This document shows, piece by piece, positions 6,815 through 10,885 of a DNA stretch of 10,885 nucleotides (position 1 is its first letter; every line of letters starts with the position of its first letter). The notes under the pieces are model-generated. The model was not told where the DNA came from, ran no database searches, and saw only the letters and a list, made by a program, of their open reading frames with translations. Source of the DNA: Syntrophobacter sp. DG_60 (GTDB taxonomy: Bacteria; Desulfobacterota; Desulfofervidia; Desulfofervidales; DG-60); assembly GCA_001304365.1 (NCBI GenBank), contig LJNA01000068.1:1-10885 (forward strand). The letters run 5' to 3'. The translations under genes were made by a program, and so were the position numbers.

Positions 6815-7729
6815 TTAATGACCCACATAATAGTGGGGCGTTTTTAGGTTGTCAAGGACGAAGGGTTCCACTGCAGCTTTTACCTCTGATACAGTAATCT
6901 TCTTTAAGCACTCATGCCTAATCACTCTAACGTCTCTTCCCCATGGAGACCATACCTTTGGGTCGGTTGGCCCAAAAAGGGCAATAGTGGGGATCCCCAC
7001 TGCTGCAGCAAGGTGGGTTATGCCCGAATCATTTCCTATAAAGACCCTTGCTTTGCTCATTATTTTTGCCAATTTTGTTAGTGGCAGAGAATCTAATACC
7101 ATTATGTCCTCAGCCATATTTTTGTCTGTCTGCCCTGTGGAATAATTATTTCTATTCCACTGAGCTGGACCAACAATTATGCCCACATCTGCCATGTTGC
7201 TCAAATCTTTAATTAGAGATAAAAAATTTTCTTCTGGCCAATTCTTTTCTGGACTGCCACTTCCTGGATGGATAAGAATTTGTGGCACTTTTGAAATATC
7301 ATGAAAATTATCTAAATTCAAAGGAATAAAATCAAGGTTATATTCTATGCCATAACTTCTAAGTTGCTGCTGTTGATAGACTGTTACATGGATGCTCTCC
7401 TCTTTAGGGAATGGCTTAATGAAATAGACCTTTATATTTAGTCTTTTAAGCGCCCCTTCCCATTCCAATCTATAATGTAAAAAGAAGATTATTTGATCAA
7501 ATTTTTTCCAAAAATCTATCTTTTTTCCTGTATAAAGGCTTATAAGAAATGAGCCATCTGCACTATAGATGTTATCTATTCTAAGCTCTTTGTTAAGCAA
7601 ACATAAAATGCGTGGGTAGCCCAATAAGCTAATTTTGGCAGAAGGGAAAGACCTTCTTATAGCCAATAAAGCAGGCCGTGAAAGCAACAAATCCCCCAAG
7701 GCACCTAAGTGAACAATAAGCAGATTCAT
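6815..7729 (-). CDS. Glycosyltransferase family 9 (heptosyltransferase-like)
   Basis: GT-B fold transferase of the GT9 family, which includes the ADP-heptose:LPS heptosyltransferases that build the inner core of lipopolysaccharide on the cytoplasmic face of the inner membrane. N-terminal IVHLGALGDLLLSRPALLAI (5-24) is the family signature with the catalytic-type Asp13 in GDLLL. The C-terminal lobe shows ILIHPGSGSPEKNWP (151-165) and FIGNDSGITHLAAAVGIP (230-247), followed by ALFGPTDPKVWSPWG, the nucleotide-sugar site. It has 304 residues, slightly short for the family but with both lobes. No Shine-Dalgarno is evident before ATG 7729. No other LPS gene is next to it, so whether heptose or another sugar is transferred is open. 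It is divergent from hicB and lies upstream of folP on the same strand. Confidence 0.92.
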   Translation of the reverse strand: MNLLIVHLGALGDLLLSRPALLAIRRSFPSAKISLLGYPRILCLLNKELRIDNIYSADGSFLISLYTGKKIDFWKKFDQIIFFLHYRLEWEGALKRLNIKVYFIKPFPKEESIHVTVYQQQQLRSYGIEYNLDFIPLNLDNFHDISKVPQILIHPGSGSPEKNWPEENFLSLIKDLSNMADVGIIVGPAQWNRNNYSTGQTDKNMAEDIMVLDSLPLTKLAKIMSKARVFIGNDSGITHLAAAVGIPTIALFGPTDPKVWSPWGRDVRVIRHECLKKITVSEVKAAVEPFVLDNLKTPHYYVGH

Positions 7730-7758
7730 GTTTAAAATATTAATCTTAAAAATGATAA

Positions 7759-7773
7759 AAACAACAGTTGTTT
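7759..7773. promoter_or_regulatory. Perfect palindrome in the GT9/hicB divergent spacer
   Basis: AAACAAC (7759-7765) faces GTTGTTT (7767-7773) across one base. A third AAACAAC occurs at 7862-7868, and a GAAC/GTTC inverted pair at 7847-7859. This is operator-like and placed to affect either divergent gene. No regulator is identified, and the short HicB here has no DNA-binding domain. Confidence 0.35.
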
Positions 7774-7804
7774 GTTCATATTACCTCAAGAAATAATATC
7801 TTCT

Positions 7805-7833
7805 TTGATTAATTGAATTTTTTCAAATATTAT
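7805..7833 (+). promoter_or_regulatory. Probable sigma70 promoter for hicB
   Basis: TTGATT (7805-7810) and TATTAT (7828-7833) are spaced by exactly 17 bases. The predicted start near 7840 leaves a leader of about 74 bases with an AAGGAG Shine-Dalgarno at 7903-7908, five bases before ATG 7914. The AAACAAC site at 7862-7868 would lie within this leader. Confidence 0.45.
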
Positions 7834-7913
7834 GCTAGGAATAAACGAACAATTAGTTCATAAACAACCAGCTAGGTGAAATTCTTAATAAACAGATGGC
7901 ATAAGGAGATTAT

Positions 7914-8147
7914 ATGAAAGTATTAAGCTATCGGATCCTACTTAGAAAGGAGACAGAGGGAGGTTATACAGTAATAGTTCCTTCTCTTCCCGGTTGTGTT
8001 ACATATGGAAATACCATAGAAGAGGCTATAAAAATGGCAAAGGAAGCTATTAAGTTGTACATAGAAAGCTTAAAAGAACATGGTGAAGAGATACCAACAG
8101 AAGAAGGAACCTTGGAATATACTCTAACAGTAGAGGCTCATGCCTAA
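7914..8147 (+). CDS. hicB: HicB-family antitoxin, short form
   Basis: Antitoxin of the HicAB type II toxin-antitoxin family; HicB binds and blocks the RNase toxin HicA. The 77 residues match the partial RNase-H-like HicB domain: GGYTVIVPSLPGCVTYGNTI (16-35), then EEAIKMAKEAIKLYIESLKE and GEEIP. This short form ends after the domain, with no C-terminal helix-turn-helix or ribbon-helix-helix, so direct DNA-binding autoregulation is unlikely. A good Shine-Dalgarno (AAGGAG) sits five bases upstream. Its stop overlaps the ATG of a hicA remnant (8140), the normal arrangement for hicBA operons, but the toxin is truncated. The protein is therefore probably an orphan antitoxin left after loss of toxin activity, or it may neutralise HicA proteins encoded elsewhere. 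Confidence 0.9.
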   Translation: MKVLSYRILLRKETEGGYTVIVPSLPGCVTYGNTIEEAIKMAKEAIKLYIESLKEHGEEIPTEEGTLEYTLTVEAHA

Positions 8148-8223
8148 ACTCCCTTCTCTCACTCCACAGAAAATTATTAAAATACCACAAGAATCCATGC
8201 CTAATCACCTTAGCACTCAATAA
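8140..8223 (+). pseudogene. hicA: Truncated hicA toxin remnant
   Basis: A 27-codon frame starts at ATG 8140, overlapping the hicB stop. It opens with MPKLPSLTPQKIIKI, which looks like the N-terminus of HicA proteins (MPKLP...K..IKIL followed by a GSH motif). After about 15 codons the resemblance ends: the remaining residues PQESMPNHLSTQ contain no catalytic GSHH-like motif, and a stop follows. HicA normally has about 60-80 residues, so most of the toxin including its active-site His is gone, apparently through an internal deletion. CATGCCTAA occurs at 8139-8147 and again at 8196-8204. Confidence 0.6.
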
Positions 8224-8231
8224 TAAATTTC

Positions 8232-8253
8232 TATAATATTTTTCTATATTATA
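8232..8253. repeat. A/T-only inverted repeat between hicA remnant and nrdD promoter
   Basis: TATAATAT (8232-8239) faces ATATTATA (8246-8253) across six bases. The stem has no G-C pair, so it would be a weak terminator; it may simply reflect AT-rich upstream DNA of the nrdD promoter. Confidence 0.3.
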
Positions 8254-8269
8254 AATAAAAAATTCCTAT

Positions 8270-8298
8270 TTGACATCAGCATTGGTACCATATATAGT
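8270..8298 (+). promoter_or_regulatory. Strong sigma70-type promoter for nrdD
   Basis: A perfect TTGACA (8270-8275) is followed after exactly 17 bases by TATAGT (8293-8298), one mismatch from consensus. The predicted start is near 8305, giving a leader of about 35 bases. The -10 element lies inside NrdR box 1. Confidence 0.7.
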
Positions 8299-8300
8299 GC
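8285..8300 (+). promoter_or_regulatory. NrdR box 1
   Basis: GTACCATATATAGTGC agrees with the 16-bp NrdR consensus ACACWATATVTWGTGT at its core (C..ATATaTaGTG). It covers the -10 element, so binding of the ATP/dATP-sensing repressor NrdR would block RNA polymerase. The call rests on the core match plus its partner 31 bp downstream. Confidence 0.65.
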
Positions 8301-8315
8301 ATTTGGAATTTAAAA

Positions 8316-8331
8316 ATACAATATATAGAGG
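8316..8331 (+). promoter_or_regulatory. NrdR box 2
   Basis: ATACAATATATAGAGG matches the NrdR consensus in about 13 of 16 positions and starts exactly 31 bp after box 1, about three helical turns, the spacing typical of paired NrdR boxes. Its right end GAGG also serves as the nrdD Shine-Dalgarno, eight bases before ATG 8340. Confidence 0.65.
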
Positions 8332-8339
8332 AAAGAGCC

Positions 8340-10421
8340 ATGCAGGAGATAAAGAATATCATCAAGCGTGACGGGAGGGAAGTCCTTTTTGATGTCTCTC
8401 GTATCCAGAAGGCCATCTTTAAGGCTGCCCAGGCAGTGGGGGGGAGCGACCAGATGACTGCCTGGAGGCTAGCCATCCAGGTATATGACTACTTGAAAGA
8501 GACAGAAAATCTAAAACCTACCGTGGAAGAGGTGCAGGATGTTGTAGAAAAGGTCTTGATTAAAAATGGACATGCAAAGACAGCAAAGGCATATATCCTC
8601 TACAGGGATAAACGCACCCAGGTAAGGACTGCAAAGGCAGTACTTTTAAACATTGAAAAAACTATTAGTGAGTATATCAACCAAATAGATTGGCGCATAA
8701 AAGAAAATGCCAATATCGATTATTCCCATTCTGGGCTTATGCTCCATACAGCAGGGGCAGTCATTGCAAACTATGTATTAAACAATGTCTATACAAAGGA
8801 GATAAAAGATGCCCATGTTCATGGCTTTTTCCATATCCACGACTTAGGCATGGGTACATCGGGTTACTGTGCCGGTTGGTCCCTAAAACAACTCCTCCAT
8901 GAAGGTTTTAATGGCCCCAAAAATAAGGTGGCTGCAGGTTCTGCAAAACACTTTGATACTGCACTTGGGCAGATGGTAAATTTTTTGGGCACACTACAGA
9001 ACGAATGGTCAGGCGCCCAGGCATTTAACAACTTCGATACCCTTTTGGCCCCTTATGTTCGAGCTGATAAGCTTTCTTATAAGGAAGTCAGGCAAGGAAT
9101 TCAGCAATTCATATTCTCTGTAAACACTACCTCAAGATGGGGAGGGCAGAGTCCCTTTACCAACATCACCTTAGACCTTACTATCCCTGAGCATTTTAAA
9201 AGAGAGGCAGTCTCTTATGGAGGGAAAACCTTAGATGAAACCTATGCCAGCTATCAAAAAGAGGTAGATATGATTAACCGTGCATTTGTTGAAGTTATGC
9301 TAAAAGGGGACCATCAAGGGCGAATCTTCCCATTCCCTATCCCAACCTATAATGTGGGGAAAAATTTTGATTGGGAAAGTGAAAACAGCCATTTACTCTT
9401 TGAGATGACTGCCAAATATGGCACCCCCTACTTCCAAAACTTTATAAATTCTGACTTAAACCCTGAGGATGTGCGTAGCATGTGTTGTCGCCTTTCTATG
9501 AATTTAAAGGAATTGCGGCACAGGACTGGCGGCCTATTTGGCTCAGGAGATGAAACTGGGAGTTTAGGCGTAGTAACTCTAAATATGCCTCGATTGGCCT
9601 ATCTCTCTAAAAGGAACATAGAAAATTTTTTTGAGCTTATTGAAGAATGTATGCTTCTAGCAAAGACTTCCTTAGAGATTAAAAGGAAGATGCTAGAGGA
9701 CAATTTAAAGAAGGGGCTGTTTCCATATACTGCTCGCTATTTGCCCTCTTTTAAAAACCACTTTTCCACCATTGGGCTAATAGGGATGAATGAGGCATGC
9801 CTAAACCTTATCTCAAAAGATATTGCTACAGAGGAAGGAAGGAAATTGGCCTTATCTGCATTAAACTTTATGAGAAAAAAGATTATTACCTTTCAACAAG
9901 AAACAGGGAATCTCTATAACCTAGAGGCTACGCCAGCAGAGGGTGCGAGCTTTCGCCTTTCAAATATTGATAAACAAGAACTTCCAGACATTATCACTGC
10001 TGGCTCTGATGAGGCCCCATATTATACAAACTCTACCTGGCTTCCTGTAGAATATACAGATGACCCCATTTTGGCCTTAGAATTACAGGAGGAACTTCAA
10101 ACAAAATATACAGGTGGCACAACTTTCCACTTCTTTTTAGGTGAGGCACTCCCTAATGCAGATACATGCAAACTCTTAGTAAAACGTGTTCTATCTAGGT
10201 ATCGTATCCCTTATCTCTCCGTTACACCCACTTTTAGTGTATGCCCAAAACATGGCTATCTTACAGGAGAAAAGGCCCATTGCCCACATTGTGGCGCTGA
10301 AACAGAGGTCTATTCTCGTGTGGTAGGCTATTATCGCCCTGTAGCCAACTGGAACAAAGGAAAAAAAGAGGAATACAAGCACAGAAAATTTTTTAAGCTT
10401 AATGAAGTTTTAGGAAGTTAA
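8340..10421 (+). CDS. nrdD: Anaerobic (class III) ribonucleoside-triphosphate reductase
   Basis: Glycyl-radical enzyme that reduces ribonucleoside triphosphates to deoxynucleotides without oxygen. Domains in order: N-terminal ATP-cone (about 4-96, allosteric activity control, beginning with IIKRDGREVLFD), the ten-stranded barrel with GYCAGWS (Cys177) and MCCRLSMNL (Cys382-Cys383), the conserved NLEATPAEGASFRL (527-540), a C-terminal zinc site CPKH...CPHC (C635, H638, C648, C651), and the glycyl-radical motif RVVGYYRPV with Gly663. It has 693 residues, full length. The start has GAGG eight bases upstream and lies behind a strong promoter with two NrdR boxes, indicating repression when dATP is high. 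The expected radical-SAM activase NrdG does not follow directly; the next gene is a small unknown protein, so nrdG must be elsewhere or beyond the window. Confidence 0.97.
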   Translation: MQEIKNIIKRDGREVLFDVSRIQKAIFKAAQAVGGSDQMTAWRLAIQVYDYLKETENLKPTVEEVQDVVEKVLIKNGHAKTAKAYILYRDKRTQVRTAKAVLLNIEKTISEYINQIDWRIKENANIDYSHSGLMLHTAGAVIANYVLNNVYTKEIKDAHVHGFFHIHDLGMGTSGYCAGWSLKQLLHEGFNGPKNKVAAGSAKHFDTALGQMVNFLGTLQNEWSGAQAFNNFDTLLAPYVRADKLSYKEVRQGIQQFIFSVNTTSRWGGQSPFTNITLDLTIPEHFKREAVSYGGKTLDETYASYQKEVDMINRAFVEVMLKGDHQGRIFPFPIPTYNVGKNFDWESENSHLLFEMTAKYGTPYFQNFINSDLNPEDVRSMCCRLSMNLKELRHRTGGLFGSGDETGSLGVVTLNMPRLAYLSKRNIENFFELIEECMLLAKTSLEIKRKMLEDNLKKGLFPYTARYLPSFKNHFSTIGLIGMNEACLNLISKDIATEEGRKLALSALNFMRKKIITFQQETGNLYNLEATPAEGASFRLSNIDKQELPDIITAGSDEAPYYTNSTWLPVEYTDDPILALELQEELQTKYTGGTTFHFFLGEALPNADTCKLLVKRVLSRYRIPYLSVTPTFSVCPKHGYLTGEKAHCPHCGAETEVYSRVVGYYRPVANWNKGKKEEYKHRKFFKLNEVLGS

Positions 10422-10489
10422 TATAACGTAAATCCGTGGCTGAATAGTCACAAATTAATAAGCTAAGAGAAAAGGAGGAAAAAAAAGAG

Positions 10490-10693
10490 ATGATCACAGG
10501 AGAAAAAGTTAAAATCAAAAGCACATCTCTAAACACATTTTTTGGTTTAACAGGAAAGATAGGAAAAATACTTGAACAACTGAAAAATTCCTCTGGCGCA
10601 GGTCGTAAGCAATATGCAGTGAAAGTAGACGAAGATACATGGTGGTTATATGAGGATGAGATAGAAAGCATAAGTGAAGAAATAACAAAATAA
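10490..10693 (+). CDS. Small uncharacterised protein, possibly SH3/KOW-like
   Basis: A 67-residue, soluble, charged protein that I cannot assign to a named family. It has no signal peptide, membrane segment or cysteine. The pattern GEKVKIKS...FFGLTGKIGKILE followed by YAVKVDEDTWWLYEDEIESI alternates short hydrophobic strands with glycine turns, as in small beta-barrel SH3/KOW-like domains (G-x-V-x-I ... G-x-I-G-x-I ... W-x-x-x-x-x-E-I). This is inference from pattern only. A strong AAGGAGG (10472-10478) lies eleven bases before ATG 10490, supporting translation. It is 68 bp downstream of nrdD without an obvious terminator between (only a six-pair stem at 10436-10451 with no T-run), so it may be co-transcribed with nrdD. 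A hairpin repeat follows its stop. Confidence 0.72.
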   Translation: MITGEKVKIKSTSLNTFFGLTGKIGKILEQLKNSSGAGRKQYAVKVDEDTWWLYEDEIESISEEITK

Positions 10694-10695
10694 GT

Positions 10696-10786
10696 AGTTT
10701 GTTGGGTTTACACGGTTTACACAGTTTGTTGGGTTTTTGGGTTTAAAACTCAACAAACCAAGTGAACTCAACGAACCCAATAAACT
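10696..10786. repeat. Imperfect hairpin repeat of GTTTGTTGGGTTT units
   Basis: Arms of 41 bases (10696-10736 and 10746-10786) pair at about 29 of 41 positions across a nine-base loop. Within the left arm AGTTTGTTGGGTTT occurs twice exactly (10696-10709 and 10723-10736); the right arm holds related complements such as AACTCAACAAACC and GAACCCAATAAACT. More GTTTAA-type words continue to about 10810. No ORF is present. It resembles an intergenic palindromic repeat and may act as a transcript end or processing structure. Confidence 0.75.
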
Positions 10787-10824
10787 GGATTAACGGTTTA
10801 ACCAGGTTTTTAGGAGGGTGGTGA

Positions 10825-10885
10825 GTGTCAAGCCGCTTAGGTGAAATATTTGAAGATAAAAAATTGACGGAGAAAATAAAAAGAC
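10825..10885 (+). CDS. 5' end of an unidentified gene, truncated by window end
   Basis: GTG 10825 opens a frame that stays open to the window edge and begins MSSRLGEIFEDKKLTEKIKR. An AGGAGG at 10812-10817, seven bases upstream, is a near-ideal Shine-Dalgarno and fixes the start. Competing frames near GTG 10818 and 10821 stop within a few codons. Twenty residues are too few for a confident family call. The N-terminus reminds me of some restriction-endonuclease families (ThaI-like), but that is a weak recollection and should not be propagated as annotation. Confidence 0.6.
   Translation, partial: MSSRLGEIFEDKKLTEKIKR

Noticed and set aside
6756..6828. Minus-strand 24-codon frame overlapping the GT9 stop (starts MWVIKERVLRKEGTS)
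   Set aside because: No Shine-Dalgarno, half of it overlaps the GT9 3' end, and I recognise no family; more likely chance.
6912..8208. Shared 13-base word CATGCCTAATCAC in GT9 (6912) and the hicA remnant (8196)
   Set aside because: One match of this length is expected by chance in about 11 kb, and the flanks do not match.
8690..8902. Plus-strand 70-codon frame inside nrdD
   Set aside because: Out of frame within a strongly conserved coding region, with no ribosome-binding site; a shadow of nrdD.
1..10885. CRISPR array, tRNA or rRNA genes
   Set aside because: No regularly spaced repeats with unique spacers and no recognisable tRNA or rRNA sequence were seen on reading; no covariance search could be run.

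Overview
The window comes from an AT-rich, probably strictly anaerobic, Gram-negative bacterium. Anaerobic habit is suggested by a class III (oxygen-sensitive) ribonucleotide reductase and a radical-SAM enzyme. A Gram-negative envelope is suggested by a family 9 (heptosyltransferase-type) glycosyltransferase. Protein composition (many Lys/Glu/Ile) would suit a thermophilic sulfate reducer or a related lineage, but that is only an impression and no taxonomic marker is present.

Layout: 2-1009 (+) is the 3' part of a class I/II aminotransferase whose start lies outside the window. A nested palindromic repeat (about 996-1157) follows and runs to within one base of the priA start. priA (1159-3258, +) has a complete zinc domain but degenerate ATPase/helicase motifs and a shortened C-terminus. 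Next is a tightly overlapping three-gene cassette on the same strand (3298-5784): an isochorismatase-fold cysteine hydrolase, a thioredoxin-reductase-like flavoprotein without the redox CxxC, and a divergent RlmN/Cfr-type radical-SAM protein. Convergent to it, on the minus strand, are folP (dihydropteroate synthase, 5838-6665), flanked by two copies of a 32-bp direct repeat, and upstream of folP a GT9 glycosyltransferase (6815-7729).

After a 184-bp divergent spacer the plus strand carries an orphan hicB antitoxin (7914-8147) followed by a 27-codon stub of its hicA partner, then nrdD (8340-10421). nrdD sits behind a strong sigma70-like promoter and two NrdR boxes exactly 31 bp apart. A 67-residue unknown protein, a 41-bp-arm imperfect hairpin repeat, and the first 20 codons of another gene (from GTG 10825) complete the window.

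The genes do not form one pathway: folate synthesis, dNTP synthesis, replication restart and envelope glycosylation are separate housekeeping functions. The least explained parts are the hydrolase/flavoprotein/radical-SAM cassette, which looks like a small uncharacterised enzymatic system, and the apparently helicase-dead PriA immediately before it. Signs of gene turnover (truncated hicA, frayed priA 3' end, direct repeats around folP, palindromic intergenic repeats) occur throughout.
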